In this document: positions 6,213 through 14,721 of the stretch, one piece after another
How positions within the stretch are numbered: position 1 is the first letter of the stretch
Layout: the number at the start of each line of letters is the position of its first letter
NCBI GenBank assembly: GCA_012271025.1
Contig: JAAXHF010000630.1
Span: 1 to 18,602, forward strand
Direction: 5' to 3'
Length of the DNA: 18,602 bases
DNA from: Deltaproteobacteria bacterium
GTDB lineage: Bacteria > Desulfobacterota_B > Binatia > Bin18
Program-made: the position numbers and the translations under genes
The notes under the pieces: model-generated
Databases searched by the model: none
The model's input: the letters and a program-made list of their open reading frames with translations, nothing else
What the model was told of the DNA's origin: nothing

Positions 6213-7616
6213 ATGAACAAGCGCATCTACTTCAACGCCTTTCACATGAACTGTGTCGTGCACCAGTCGCCAGGGCTGTGGGTCCGCGAAGATGACAATA
6301 TGGTCAATTACACCGATCTCAACCAGTGGGTGGAACTGGCCAAGCTGCTGGAACGCGGGAGATTCGATGCGCTGTTCCTGGCCGATGTGGTCGGCGTGTA
6401 CGATGTGTTTCGCGGCAACCGGGAGGCGGCCGTGTCTGAAGCCGCCCAGATACCGGTCAACGATCCCATGCTGCTCATCCCGGCCATGGCGCACGCGACC
6501 CAGCATCTGGGATTTGGTTTCACCAGTTCCATACTCCAATACCCGCCGTTCACCTTTGCCCGGCTTATCTCGACCCTCGACCATCTGACCAAAGGGCGGG
6601 TGGCGTGGAATATCGTGACCTCGTATCTCGAAAGCGCGGGCCGCAACTATGGCCAGACCGGCTTGCCCGATCACGACGAACGCTACGCCATCGCCGATGA
6701 GTACTGTGACGTGTGTTACAAGCTGTGGGAGACGAGCTGGGAGGACGGTGCGGTCGTCAAAGACCGGGCGCGTGGGATCTATGCCGATCCGGCCAAGGTG
6801 CACGATGTCAGCCACGACGGCCGGTACTACCAGATGCACGGCTGCCACCTGTCCGAGCCCTCCCCCCAACGGACGCCGGTGCTCTTCCAGGCCGGGGCGT
6901 CGCCACGGGGTCGCGAGTTTGCCGCCCGTCATGCCGAGTGTGTGTTCGTGCTCGGCTCAAAGCCCGAGGTTGATGGCCAGTATATCCGGGACATTCGTCG
7001 GATTGCGCGTCGGCAGGGCAGAAATCCCGAGGACATCCTGTGCTTTGCCTATCTGAAGGTCATCACCGGCGACACCGAAGCTGCGGCCAAGCGTAAATAC
7101 GAGGAATATTTTGAGCAGTGCCGTTACGACGGCGGGCTGGCCCTGCTCAGCGGCTGGAGCGGTATTGACTTCGGGCAGTTTGAACCGGACCAGCCGCTGG
7201 AATACATCGAGACCAACGCCATCCGCACGCTCGTCCACAGCTTTACCGACGGCGACCCGAGCCGGAAATGGACCATGCGTGACCTGGCCCGCTACGTCGG
7301 CATCGGTGGAGCCGGGCCAGTGCTGGTCGGGACGCCGGAACACATCGCCGACCAGCTTGAGGACTGGATTGCGGCCGGGGTTGACGGCTTCAACCTGGCC
7401 TACACCACGACCCCCGGCTCGTTTGCAGAGTTTATAGACGGGGTGGTGCCCGTGCTCCACCAGCGTGGCCGCATGCAAAAGGACTATGCACCCGGAACCT
7501 TGCGGGAGAAACTCTACGGCGGTGGCCGGGGCCGACTCCCCGAGCCCCACCCGGCAGCTCGGCATCGACGCCTGGGAGCTGCCGCCGGTGCGGTTGATAC
7601 ACCAGCTCGGGCGTGA
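6213..7616 (+). CDS. NtaA/SnaA/DszA family FMN-dependent monooxygenase
   Basis: This 467-residue protein belongs to the bacterial-luciferase-like TIM-barrel monooxygenases, in the NtaA/SnaA/DszA subgroup. Recognisable family stretches include LERGRFDALFLAD (about 47-59), the FARLISTLDHLTKGRVAWNIVTS region (about 114-136), the RNYGQTGLPDHDERYAIADEY region, ADPAKVHDV, PVLFQAGASPRG (about 221-232) and a C-terminal PVLHQRGRMQKDY plus TLREKL. Members use reduced FMN from a separate flavin reductase and O2 to oxidise amines, sulfones or polyamino-carboxylates. Which substrate applies here cannot be told, and no flavin reductase gene is adjacent. AGGAG lies 8 bases before the ATG. The last 35 residues, rich in Gly, Arg and Ala, are a short extension compared with DszA (453 residues). 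Confidence 0.93.
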   Translation: MNKRIYFNAFHMNCVVHQSPGLWVREDDNMVNYTDLNQWVELAKLLERGRFDALFLADVVGVYDVFRGNREAAVSEAAQIPVNDPMLLIPAMAHATQHLGFGFTSSILQYPPFTFARLISTLDHLTKGRVAWNIVTSYLESAGRNYGQTGLPDHDERYAIADEYCDVCYKLWETSWEDGAVVKDRARGIYADPAKVHDVSHDGRYYQMHGCHLSEPSPQRTPVLFQAGASPRGREFAARHAECVFVLGSKPEVDGQYIRDIRRIARRQGRNPEDILCFAYLKVITGDTEAAAKRKYEEYFEQCRYDGGLALLSGWSGIDFGQFEPDQPLEYIETNAIRTLVHSFTDGDPSRKWTMRDLARYVGIGGAGPVLVGTPEHIADQLEDWIAAGVDGFNLAYTTTPGSFAEFIDGVVPVLHQRGRMQKDYAPGTLREKLYGGGRGRLPEPHPAARHRRLGAAAGAVDTPARA

Positions 7617-7842
7617 GGTACGGACACTGTCTGCGTCCTGTCTCGGAGGCTTTTTGAAGCCCGAATTCATACTGATTATTGCGGAGGTCGAGCCGTCTTG
7701 AGCCGCCGGGCTTTTGCTCCCGCCCCTTTACTCTTGACCCGGAAGCGTTTATCTTCCGGCGATGCACCTAAGGAGCTGAGTTCACCCGGCTATCCGTATT
7801 TTTTACACCCAGGAGAGGTCCGCTATAGGGAGGGAATTATCG
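7617..7842. other. Intergenic leader of hppA with a hairpin
   Basis: This 226-bp gap holds no convincing gene. A perfect 7-bp inverted repeat (CCGGAAG, 7-nt loop, CTTCCGG; 7739-7759) lies about 85 bases before hppA. With no T-tract it is more likely a leader structure or operator than a terminator. GGAGGG at 7829-7834 is the hppA ribosome binding site, 8 bases from its ATG. No clear promoter was found. Confidence 0.4.
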
Positions 7843-9912
7843 ATGGGCATGCTTGCTAACGTCTCGCCTGCTTTAGGCATTATCGGTTTGGTGGTCGCGT
7901 TTCTGATCTACCGCTCGGTCGCCAGTCGCCCGGACGGGACTGATCGGATGCGCGAGATTGCGGGCTATATCCACGAAGGCGCCATGGCCTTCCTCAAGCG
8001 CGAGTATCAGATCTTGAGCATCTTCGTGGTGGTGGTTTTTCTGCTGCTGGTGTGGGCCGTGGCCTGGCAAACCGGGGTCGCCTTTCTGACCGGAGCGATA
8101 TTTTCTGTCATGGCCGGACTGTTCGGCATGCAGTCTGCCACCAAGGCCAATGTGCGCACGTCTGAGGCGGCCCGTTCAGAAGGCCAGGCCGCAGCCCTGC
8201 TGACCGCCTTTGACGGTGGCGCGGTGATGGGTTTGGCGGTGGCCAGCCTGGGTCTGCTGGGTGTGGGTATTTTCCTGGGTGTGTTCTCCGATCCTGCGAC
8301 CTCGCGTTACATCAGCGGTTTTGCCATGGGCGCCAGCTCGATCGCCCTGTTTGCCCGGGTCGGCGGCGGGATCTATACCAAAGCGGCCGACGTTGGCAGT
8401 GACCTGGTTGGAAAAGTTGAAGCCGGCATCCCTGAGGATGACCCGCGCAACCCGGGCGTTATCGCCGATAACGTGGGCGATAACGTGGGCGACGTGGCCG
8501 GTATGGGGGCGGATATTTTTGAGTCCTACGTCGGGTCCATCATTGCCACTATTGCCATCGGGGCGACCGCTCAGAACGCCCTGTTGGCAGTCCTGAATTC
8601 AGGCGGAGCCGTGCCGGCAGACGCAGACCGGGGTCTCCTCATCGGCTCCCTGATGGCCTTGCCGCTCAGCATGGCCGCGCTCGGACTGCTGTCTTCCTTT
8701 CTGGGTATTGCCTCGATGCGCGTGTTGAAGCAGATTGGTCCCCAATCGGCCCTGCGCTACTCGACCTTTATCGCCGCCGGCGTCTTTCTTGTCGGCGCCT
8801 ACCTGCTGGTTGCGGCTTCCCCGGTCAGCACCGGAGTGTTCTGGGCCTTGGCCGCCGGCTGTCTGGTCGGCATCGGCATTGGCCTGATCACCGAATATTA
8901 CACCTCAGCCGGACCGGTTGAGCGGATTGCCGAGGCCAGCAAAACCGGTTCTGCCACCAATATCATCAACGGCCTGGCGGTCGGTCTGGAGAGCTGTGCG
9001 CTGCCGGTCCTGGCGATTTGTGTGGCCATCTTCATCGCCAACCAGTTTGCCGGCCTGTACGGCATCGGTATTGCCGGGGTCGGCATGCTGGCCACGGTCG
9101 GTGTCACCATGACTGTCGATGCCTACGGCCCGGTTGCCGATAATGCGGGCGGTATCTCGGAGATGGCGGAACTCGGGCCTGAGGTCCGTCAGATCACCGA
9201 TGGACTCGATGCCCTGGGCAATACCACCGCCGCCATCGGCAAAGGCTTTGCCATTGGCTCTGCCGCGCTGACCGCCCTGGCGCTGTTCGCCGCGTTTACC
9301 CAGGCCGTGAATCAAAACCGGCTGGCGGCCGATTTAGGCCCGCTCCAGATCGTGGTGACCGAGCCGACGGTCATGATCGGGCTGCTGTTGGGCGGCATCC
9401 TGCCGTTCTTTATCGGCGCCCTGACCATGACGGCTGTGGGCCGGGCCGCAGGGCAGATGGTGGATGAGATCCGGCGTCAGTTCCGCGAAATTCCGGGTTT
9501 GCTGGAAGGCAAAGAAGGCGCCCGGCCCGACGCTGCCCGGTGCGTTGATATTTCAACCACCGCCGCGCTCAAAGAGATGGTTGTGCCCGGTCTGACCGCT
9601 GTGGTTGCCCCGGTGCTGGTGGGCTTAGTTCTAGGCGCGGCCGCGCTGGGCGGCATGCTGGCCGGTGCCACCATCACCGGTGTGCTGCTGGCCTTGTTCA
9701 TGTCGAATGCCGGCGGTTCCTGGGACAACGCCAAAAAGTCCATCGAAAACGGGAAAGTGCCAGGTGAGTCAAAAGGCGGCGAGGCGCATAAAGCTGCGGT
9801 GGTGGGTGATACGGTCGGTGATCCGCTCAAGGATACGTCCGGTCCCTCGCTCAACATCCTGATCAAGCTGATGGCGGTGGTGGCGCTGGTGATTGCGCCG
9901 CTGCTGGTCTAG
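7843..9912 (+). CDS. hppA: Membrane-bound ion-translocating pyrophosphatase HppA
   Basis: This 689-residue polytopic membrane protein (about 16 hydrophobic helices) couples hydrolysis of inorganic pyrophosphate to ion export across the inner membrane. The substrate-binding signature [13 protein letters not shown] starts at 183 and is followed by EDDPRNPG. The acidic block [13 protein letters not shown] (Asp 209, 213, 217) follows, and the C-terminal [15 protein letters not shown] completes the Mg-PPi site. In [10 protein letters not shown] at 459-468 Ala463 occupies the position where K+-independent enzymes have Lys, so this is the K+-dependent subtype. Glu227 in the FESY motif is placed as in Na+-pumping and some K+-dependent H+-pumping enzymes, not as in plant H+ pumps. 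Na+ or mixed Na+/H+ transport is thus possible but unproven. It is monocistronic, closed by a strong terminator. Confidence 0.97.
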   Translation: MGMLANVSPALGIIGLVVAFLIYRSVASRPDGTDRMREIAGYIHEGAMAFLKREYQILSIFVVVVFLLLVWAVAWQTGVAFLTGAIFSVMAGLFGMQSATKANVRTSEAARSEGQAAALLTAFDGGAVMGLAVASLGLLGVGIFLGVFSDPATSRYISGFAMGASSIALFARVGGGIYTKAADVGSDLVGKVEAGIPEDDPRNPGVIADNVGDNVGDVAGMGADIFESYVGSIIATIAIGATAQNALLAVLNSGGAVPADADRGLLIGSLMALPLSMAALGLLSSFLGIASMRVLKQIGPQSALRYSTFIAAGVFLVGAYLLVAASPVSTGVFWALAAGCLVGIGIGLITEYYTSAGPVERIAEASKTGSATNIINGLAVGLESCALPVLAICVAIFIANQFAGLYGIGIAGVGMLATVGVTMTVDAYGPVADNAGGISEMAELGPEVRQITDGLDALGNTTAAIGKGFAIGSAALTALALFAAFTQAVNQNRLAADLGPLQIVVTEPTVMIGLLLGGILPFFIGALTMTAVGRAAGQMVDEIRRQFREIPGLLEGKEGARPDAARCVDISTTAALKEMVVPGLTAVVAPVLVGLVLGAAALGGMLAGATITGVLLALFMSNAGGSWDNAKKSIENGKVPGESKGGEAHKAAVVGDTVGDPLKDTSGPSLNILIKLMAVVALVIAPLLV

Positions 9913-9936
9913 CGTTCCTGTTCGCGGTGTCGTTGC

Positions 9937-9964
9937 AAGGGCGGGTCTTCGGACCCGCCCTTTT
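9937..9964 (+). terminator. Rho-independent terminator of hppA
   Basis: A perfect 9-bp GC-rich stem, GGGCGGGTC/GACCCGCCC, closes on a TTCG tetraloop in the stable C(UUCG)G context and is followed by TTTTGT. Flanking AA and TT can extend the stem to 11 bp. It lies 25 bases after the hppA stop. Confidence 0.93.
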
Positions 9965-9984
9965 GTATTCGCGGCTCGGTCAGC

Positions 9985-10026
9985 TTGACATGTGATTAAC
10001 ATGCAAGTAGGTTTATCACATGTCAA
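9985..10026 (+). promoter_or_regulatory. Promoter/operator of the RHH-PIN toxin-antitoxin operon
   Basis: A perfect 12-bp inverted repeat, TTGACATGTGAT at 9985-9996 and ATCACATGTCAA at 10015-10026, frames an 18-bp centre. The left arm begins with a consensus -35 box (TTGACA). A weak -10 (TAGGTT, 10008-10013) lies 17 bp on. The right arm covers the antitoxin ATG at 10020. This is the expected layout for autorepression by a ribbon-helix-helix antitoxin, alone or with its toxin. Confidence 0.75.
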
Positions 10027-10250
10027 AAATGATCCAGCTACGGAACGTCCCCGATGAGCTGCATAAGATACTCAAGGCCAGGGCAGCCTTGGCTGGCACG
10101 TCTCTGTCTGACTATCTGATCGCACAGATGCAGCGCCACGTCGAATATCCAACCCTGGAAGAGCTGCGCCAGCGGCTCCGAGCTCGAACTCCGGTCCGTC
10201 CCAGCCTTCGGCCAGCCCACGTCGTCCGAGAGGAACGGGACAGGCCGTGA
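10020..10250 (+). CDS. Ribbon-helix-helix antitoxin (FitA/VapB-like)
   Basis: This 76-residue protein opens with a ribbon-helix-helix DNA-binding domain. The strand MIQLRNVPDELH (4-15) is followed by helix KILKARAALAG and helix SLSDYLIAQMQRHV (28-41), the pattern of FitA-type antitoxins. The Arg-rich tail (EELRQRLRARTPVRPSLRPAH) is the part expected to block the PIN toxin. It should dimerise, bind the inverted repeat over its own promoter and neutralise the toxin encoded next. The ATG at 10020 has no clear ribosome binding site and falls about where transcription would start, so the mRNA may be leaderless. An ATG at 10029 is an alternative start. It overlaps the toxin gene by 4 bp (GTGA). Confidence 0.88.
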   Translation: MSKMIQLRNVPDELHKILKARAALAGTSLSDYLIAQMQRHVEYPTLEELRQRLRARTPVRPSLRPAHVVREERDRP

Positions 10251-10651
10251 TTGTCGTTGATGCTTCGGCGATTCTTGAACTGCTTTTAGCGGCGACCGCA
10301 GCGCCTGATATCGAAAATCGGCTTCTGGGAACGCTGGAGTCTCTGCACGCCCCCCATCTGCTCGATCTTGAGGTCGCGCAAGTCTTACGCCGGTATGTGT
10401 CTGCCGGCGAGCTGACGCCCCAGCGAGGCAGGCAGGCGCTCGACGACTTGGGTGAGCTGCCGATTATCCGTTATCCGCATAACCTCTTTCTGTCGCGCAT
10501 TTGGGCGCTGCGCCACAATGTCACTGCCTATGATGCCGCGTACCTGGCTCTTGCAGAGTCACTGCCGGCTCCGCTGGTCACCTGCGACGCTCACCTGGCT
10601 TCCGCGCCCGGCCATCGGGTGACCATCGAGCTTGTCCAGACCAGCCGCTGA
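10247..10651 (+). CDS. vapC: PIN-domain toxin, VapC/FitB family
   Basis: This 134-residue PIN-domain protein is probably a Mg-dependent RNase toxin. The four acidic residues of the active site are present: D5 (VVDASAILELLL), E42 (LDLEVAQVLRR), D96 (TAYDAAYLALA) and D114 (VTCDAHLA). Length is normal for VapC. The start is GTG at 10247, overlapping the antitoxin's TGA, so toxin synthesis is coupled to antitoxin translation. Known VapC toxins cleave tRNA or the rRNA sarcin-ricin loop; the target here cannot be predicted. The gene ends 10 bp from the stop of a convergent glycosyltransferase gene. Nothing suggests it is broken, in contrast to the truncated PIN-like toxin at the other end of the window. 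Confidence 0.9.
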   Translation: MIVVDASAILELLLAATAAPDIENRLLGTLESLHAPHLLDLEVAQVLRRYVSAGELTPQRGRQALDDLGELPIIRYPHNLFLSRIWALRHNVTAYDAAYLALAESLPAPLVTCDAHLASAPGHRVTIELVQTSR

Positions 10652-10661
10652 GAGCCCGCCG

Positions 10662-12437
10662 TCACATGGCGTCGCGTTTGATCCGGCCCTGCTCGTCGTC
10701 CGTCCAGGCCGGCAGGATGTGAGCGGCCGACACTTCTAGCAGAGTGAGACGCTTCCTGCCCTTCGGCCCGGTGCCCCGACTGATGTCAAGCAGTCGCACT
10801 TGTGGAGAAGCCTCGTCTGGGCTGATTGCTGTCTCGTTATCTCGTTGGTCAAGCTGGCCCAGACGCTGCCATTCCTTTTCCCAGGCCAGGACGTAGTACG
10901 GTTCGGTCGGGGTCGCTGCGGGTGCGTAGAACGGGATGCGCCGGTCAGCATAGAACAGCGCTCCGCTGTCAAAGCAGCGATAGAAGAACAGCGGTCGTGG
11001 GCCGACCTGTGAAACAACCCGCTCCATGAACGGCCGGTAGGTTCGGGCTGCGGCAATCGTCGGCTGAATGACGTGGTTGACCAGCAAAAACAGGCTGGTC
11101 GTAAAGACCGCCAGCGCCCCGAACACAGCCTCCCAGGCGCGGCGGCGCAAACCCACGACCAGCCCGATCATTGCCCCGCTGACGCCCAGCAGCCAGGCGC
11201 CAAAGGCCAGGGGATGGGAGGCGACTACTCCGCTGAACAGCGGCAGGTTACTCCTGTCCTTGGGGTGCAGCAGGGGACGAATCGGAGCGAACGGGTCCAG
11301 GCCGCCGGCCTCGGCCAGCACCCCGACCACCGCGATGAGGATGACGACGGCACTGGCATAGCCGGCCGCCTGGATAAGTCGCTCGAATCCGCGCGGCAGC
11401 TCGACCTCACCCCGGCGCAGCGCCTGCCACCAGGCTCCGAGCAGCAGGGCGGCGGCCGGATACAGGGGCAGGATATACACGCTGCGTTTGCTGCTCGAAG
11501 CCGAGTAGAACACAAACACGGTCGCAAACCAGACAAGCGGGAACAGGAACTGGTGCTGAGCCCAGCGCCCGCGCGAGCGGTACAAAAAATAGACCAGCGG
11601 CGGCAAGAAAAAACTCCACGGCGCCATGCCCATGAACAGGTTGGGAAGAAAGTAGTAGAAGGGGTGCTCGTGTCCGGCGCCGGCCGCCCCGCTGGAAATA
11701 AAACGCAGGACGTTCTCTTTCAGGATCTGCTTTTCAAAAAACGCCTCGCCGCCCTGCCACAGTGCCAGCCCATACCATGAGCCGGCCACACCCAGGTACA
11801 GCAGCCCGCCGCTGAGCACATGCATGCGACGCAGGAAGCCGATGTCCCGGCGCAGCAGCAAGAACACGCCGACGATCAAGCCCGGCAGCACGCCGCCGAC
11901 CGGCCCTTTGGCCAGACTGGCCAGGCCGGCCAGGCCGTAGAAGCCGAGGACATGGGTCCAGTCGAAACGCCCGGCGCGGTAGCCTGACCAAAAGCTCAGC
12001 ACCGCAGCCACCATAAAGACGCTCAGGGTCATATCGACCCGCGCCGTTGTCGCAGCCCGGAACCATTCAAAGCTGGTGGCCAGAATAATCCCGGCCAGCA
12101 GTCCGGCCTCGACCCCCCACAGGGCTACTCCGGCGTAGTACGTCAGCAGCACGCCCAGCACCGCCAGCAGTGCCGACGGGAGGCGAATCGTCAACTCGTT
12201 CGGTCCTCCCCCAAGGTGGCTCGCCAGCGCGCCGAGCCAGTGAAAGAGCGGCGGTTTTGAGGGGATGATATGGCCGTTGCGCAGGGGCAGGATCCATTCT
12301 CCGTGGGTCGTGATCTCCCACACTACGGTGGCTTCCCGGGGCTGGCCCTTGGTGTAAAAAGGCAGCTCGCCCAGCCCCCAGACGTACAGGCTGAGGCACA
12401 GGCAGGCGAGGCCGAGAGCGGCGGGCAGGGGGCGCAC
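10662..12437 (-). CDS. PMT/ArnT-type polyprenyl-phosphate glycosyltransferase, copy with altered catalytic loop
   Basis: This 591-residue inner-membrane protein has about a dozen hydrophobic helices and a soluble, presumably periplasmic, C-terminal domain from about 440. It belongs to the GT-C fold PMT/ArnT group, which moves a sugar from polyprenyl phosphate to lipid A, protein or another acceptor. Family landmarks are LPFYTKGQPREATVVWE (25-41), KPPLFHW and ARVDMTLSVF. At the first periplasmic loop, where ArnT/PMT enzymes carry an acidic catalytic pair, this copy has Gly31-Gln32, while its upstream paralog has Glu35-Glu36. It may be inactive or use other residues. The GTG start at 12437 lies 12 bp after the paralog's stop, with only a weak AGG ahead. 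It is the last gene of the minus-strand group. Confidence 0.9.
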   Translation of the reverse strand: MRPLPAALGLACLCLSLYVWGLGELPFYTKGQPREATVVWEITTHGEWILPLRNGHIIPSKPPLFHWLGALASHLGGGPNELTIRLPSALLAVLGVLLTYYAGVALWGVEAGLLAGIILATSFEWFRAATTARVDMTLSVFMVAAVLSFWSGYRAGRFDWTHVLGFYGLAGLASLAKGPVGGVLPGLIVGVFLLLRRDIGFLRRMHVLSGGLLYLGVAGSWYGLALWQGGEAFFEKQILKENVLRFISSGAAGAGHEHPFYYFLPNLFMGMAPWSFFLPPLVYFLYRSRGRWAQHQFLFPLVWFATVFVFYSASSSKRSVYILPLYPAAALLLGAWWQALRRGEVELPRGFERLIQAAGYASAVVILIAVVGVLAEAGGLDPFAPIRPLLHPKDRSNLPLFSGVVASHPLAFGAWLLGVSGAMIGLVVGLRRRAWEAVFGALAVFTTSLFLLVNHVIQPTIAAARTYRPFMERVVSQVGPRPLFFYRCFDSGALFYADRRIPFYAPAATPTEPYYVLAWEKEWQRLGQLDQRDNETAISPDEASPQVRLLDISRGTGPKGRKRLTLLEVSAAHILPAWTDDEQGRIKRDAM

Positions 12438-12449
12438 GGACCTGGGTTC

Positions 12450-14186
12450 TCAGTCCGACGAATCGGACGGCGGGTCGGCCGGTGTCGGCAGCAGGGCAAC
12501 CAGAGCCAGGCGATGCTTTTTATCCGGCCCCCGCCCGTGGCTGGTGACCAGATGCTCCAGGCGGGGCGATGCGGTTGGCGGCAGGCGCTGCCAGTCCTCC
12601 TCGCGCATGAGCAGATACAGCTGTGAGCCGTGGTTTGTCGCCAGCTGGGCCAAGTCCTGGGTGTAGGACGGGATACGCCGGTCGGCATAAAAGTTCGCGC
12701 CGTAGTCGTAGGCGTTCTGGTAGAAATACAGCGGCGCGTCCTGCACGGTTGAGCGAGCCCCCAGCATGAACGGTTTATAGGTCCGCTCTTTGGCCAAAAT
12801 GGGATGGAAGAGCGCGTTGGTGAAATACAGGGAGGAGGACATGAGGACAGTCAGGGCGGCGAACACCCACATCCACTGCTCCCGCTTGAAGCCCACAAAA
12901 TACCAGCCGAGCGCAGACGCCAGGATGGCCAGCCAGGCCATGACGACCGGGAAATGGCTCTGGAGGCCGTGGGCGACCAGCGGCAGGTTGGCCTGATCGC
13001 GGGGATGCAAAAACGGAGAGACGAGATGGGCCAGATCGATCCCGGCTCCATGGGCCAGCAGACCCACGACAATGACCGCAAATCCGCCGCCCAGCAGTAC
13101 GACCGAGGCTTTGCTGAGACGCACCACGGCGGGCGAGAAGGCGGCGGCCCGATCCATCAACTCCTGCCACCACACTCCCAGCAAGAGGGCCAGCGCCGGA
13201 TACACGGGCAGGATGTAATTGCTGCGCTTGCCGGACGCCAGACTGAAGAACAGCAGTTCAACCCCACACCAGATCATCAGATAGCGAGACTTGGCGTCGC
13301 CCTGACCGTGGGAGCGGTACAGGGCGTAGATCAGGGCCGGAAAGAACAGGCTCCAGGGCAGCATGCCGGCGCACAAGGTCGGCACGTAGTAGTAAAAAGA
13401 GTGATCCCGACTCGGCCCGCCCTGCTCGCTGGCAAAAAAGCGAAAGACATTCTCGTCCAGAATTTGGCGCGAGACAAACTCGCCGCCGCCCTGGGCCGTG
13501 GCCAGCACATACCACGACGCCGCAATCACAACCATGACCAGCGAGCCGCCCGCCAGCTTCATCTTCGAGATGAACTGGAGGTCCCGGCGCTCGGCCAGAA
13601 AAGCGACAATGACCAGGACCGGCAGCAGAAAACCCAGCGGCCCTTTGGCCAGGATCGCCAGCCCCAGACTCGCATAGAACACGTACACAAGGCTGCGCCG
13701 GCTGGCGCGTTCCTGCCACAGCTGGAAAAAGCTCAGCATGGCTGCGGTCATGAAAAAGACCAGCAGCATGTCGCTCCGGGCGTGAATAGCCCAGCGTGCC
13801 CACTCCGGCGAGGTGGCCAGAATCAGCGCGGCAAACAGCCCCACCCGCCAGCTCCACCAGGCCTGGCCGCAGAAAAACGTCAACACCACCGCAGCACTGG
13901 CGGCAAAAGCCGAGGGCGCGCGCACGGCGAACTCGCTGACCTGACCGCCAAGCAGTGAGATGCCGGCCCCAATCCAGTGGAACAGCGGTGGTTTGAGCGG
14001 CATCTCGGTGCCGTTGCGCCGGGGCAGGATCCAGCCGCCGTCGTTGACGATCTCCCAGACGATCAGCGCTTCTTTCGACTCTTCGTAATTATAGAACGGG
14101 ATCCGACCGAGTTCCCAGAAATAGAGCAGGGAACACAGCAGCAGGAGACCGACGACTATGCGTCTGGTACGCCGCGTCTCAGGCAT
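12450..14186 (-). CDS. PMT/ArnT-type polyprenyl-phosphate glycosyltransferase
   Basis: This 578-residue multispanning inner-membrane glycosyltransferase is a tandem paralog of the gene that follows it. The two share long colinear stretches (IPFYNYEESKEALIVWE, ILPRRNG, KPPLFHWIGA, ILATSPEW, ARSDMLLVFF, LAILAKGPLGFLLPVL, LPLVAHG). The first-loop acidic pair E35-E36 needed in PMT/ArnT enzymes is intact, as is Asp of ARSDM. The soluble C-terminal domain contains YFYQNAYDYGANFYADRRIPSY. The likely reaction is transfer of a sugar (L-Ara4N or another residue) from undecaprenyl phosphate to an envelope acceptor. Substrate is not predictable, and no arn genes are nearby. The ATG at 14186 has GAGGTG upstream. 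An 88-residue gene precedes it by 113 bp on the same strand and probably shares its promoter. Confidence 0.92.
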   Translation of the reverse strand: MPETRRTRRIVVGLLLLCSLLYFWELGRIPFYNYEESKEALIVWEIVNDGGWILPRRNGTEMPLKPPLFHWIGAGISLLGGQVSEFAVRAPSAFAASAAVVLTFFCGQAWWSWRVGLFAALILATSPEWARWAIHARSDMLLVFFMTAAMLSFFQLWQERASRRSLVYVFYASLGLAILAKGPLGFLLPVLVIVAFLAERRDLQFISKMKLAGGSLVMVVIAASWYVLATAQGGGEFVSRQILDENVFRFFASEQGGPSRDHSFYYYVPTLCAGMLPWSLFFPALIYALYRSHGQGDAKSRYLMIWCGVELLFFSLASGKRSNYILPVYPALALLLGVWWQELMDRAAAFSPAVVRLSKASVVLLGGGFAVIVVGLLAHGAGIDLAHLVSPFLHPRDQANLPLVAHGLQSHFPVVMAWLAILASALGWYFVGFKREQWMWVFAALTVLMSSSLYFTNALFHPILAKERTYKPFMLGARSTVQDAPLYFYQNAYDYGANFYADRRIPSYTQDLAQLATNHGSQLYLLMREEDWQRLPPTASPRLEHLVTSHGRGPDKKHRLALVALLPTPADPPSDSSD

Positions 14187-14299
14187 GATGCACCTCGCCG
14201 TCCGCCCGGTCTGCTCCCAGCCCTGTCCCAGGTGTCAAGCCTGCTGACCCGGTCGGGGTGGCGGCCCGTTGGCGAATGAGCAAGCGACCGGCCCAGACC

Positions 14300-14566
14300 T
14301 CAGCGTGGTTCCTCACGTTTCAGCACCCGGTATGCCGTCAAGAGTTGATCGACCCGTTCTTGCTCGGAAGAGTAGCGTTTCAGACCGAGAAAAAGCTTGA
14401 CTAACTCGTCCTCCCCCGCCTCTTCCGCCGGTTGCAGCACTTTGAGTAATTCGTCCACCAGATTCGGAAATTTTTCGCTCGGAATGTAGTAGTGGGCCCA
14501 ACCAAACTCGCAGTGACGGTGCAAGATCTTCGCAATCATCTTCTCCAGCGAGTCCCGTCCTGCCAT
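14300..14566 (-). CDS. Small hypothetical protein
   Basis: I do not recognise this 88-residue protein. It is soluble, charged and mainly helical by composition. The N-terminal part (LEKMIAKILHRHCEFGWAHYYIP) carries a His/Cys/Trp/Tyr cluster at about 17-28. The rest is leucine-rich helix (FPNLVDELLKVLQPAEEAGEDELVKLFLGLKRYSSEQERVDQLLTAYRVLKREEP). It is probably real. AAGGAGG is at ideal distance before the ATG at 14566, and a promoter-like pair lies further upstream. Gene order puts it first in a minus-strand group with the two glycosyltransferases, though the 113-bp gap leaves co-transcription uncertain. Confidence 0.75.
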   Translation of the reverse strand: MAGRDSLEKMIAKILHRHCEFGWAHYYIPSEKFPNLVDELLKVLQPAEEAGEDELVKLFLGLKRYSSEQERVDQLLTAYRVLKREEPR

Positions 14567-14626
14567 GAAGCCGATTCCTCCTTACACCCCGCGTCTGTAT
14601 CTGCCCCCACTCCCCGGTGCGCCGCT

Positions 14627-14655
14627 ACCTTAATGCCTCCACCGGTCGGAGTCAA
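14627..14655 (-). promoter_or_regulatory. Candidate promoter for the small protein and glycosyltransferases
   Basis: On the minus strand TTGACT (14655-14650) and TAAGGT (14632-14627) are spaced 17 bp. The predicted start near 14620 leaves a leader of about 55 bases containing AAGGAGG ahead of the 88-residue gene. The -35 box matches at 5 of 6 positions; the -10 is weaker. Confidence 0.5.
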
Positions 14656-14721
14656 GATAAAGGGGGGCGCCGGCCGCGGGCCTCTTGCCTCGGCCCCGGC
14701 TTTTTGCCACAAGGGCCGACC

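Noticed and set aside
7739..7759. Hairpin before hppA as a terminator of the monooxygenase gene
   Set aside because: It lacks a T-tract and lies over 120 bases after the stop; it is kept only as a possible leader structure.
7734..7762. TTGACC as a -35 box for hppA
   Set aside because: No acceptable -10 box occurs 16-18 bp downstream (the sequence is CGGCGA).
14617..14721. Longer MutY start at 14617
   Set aside because: The added 35 residues are not MutY-like and overlap the minus-strand promoter candidate; the ATG at 14722 has AAGGG at proper spacing.
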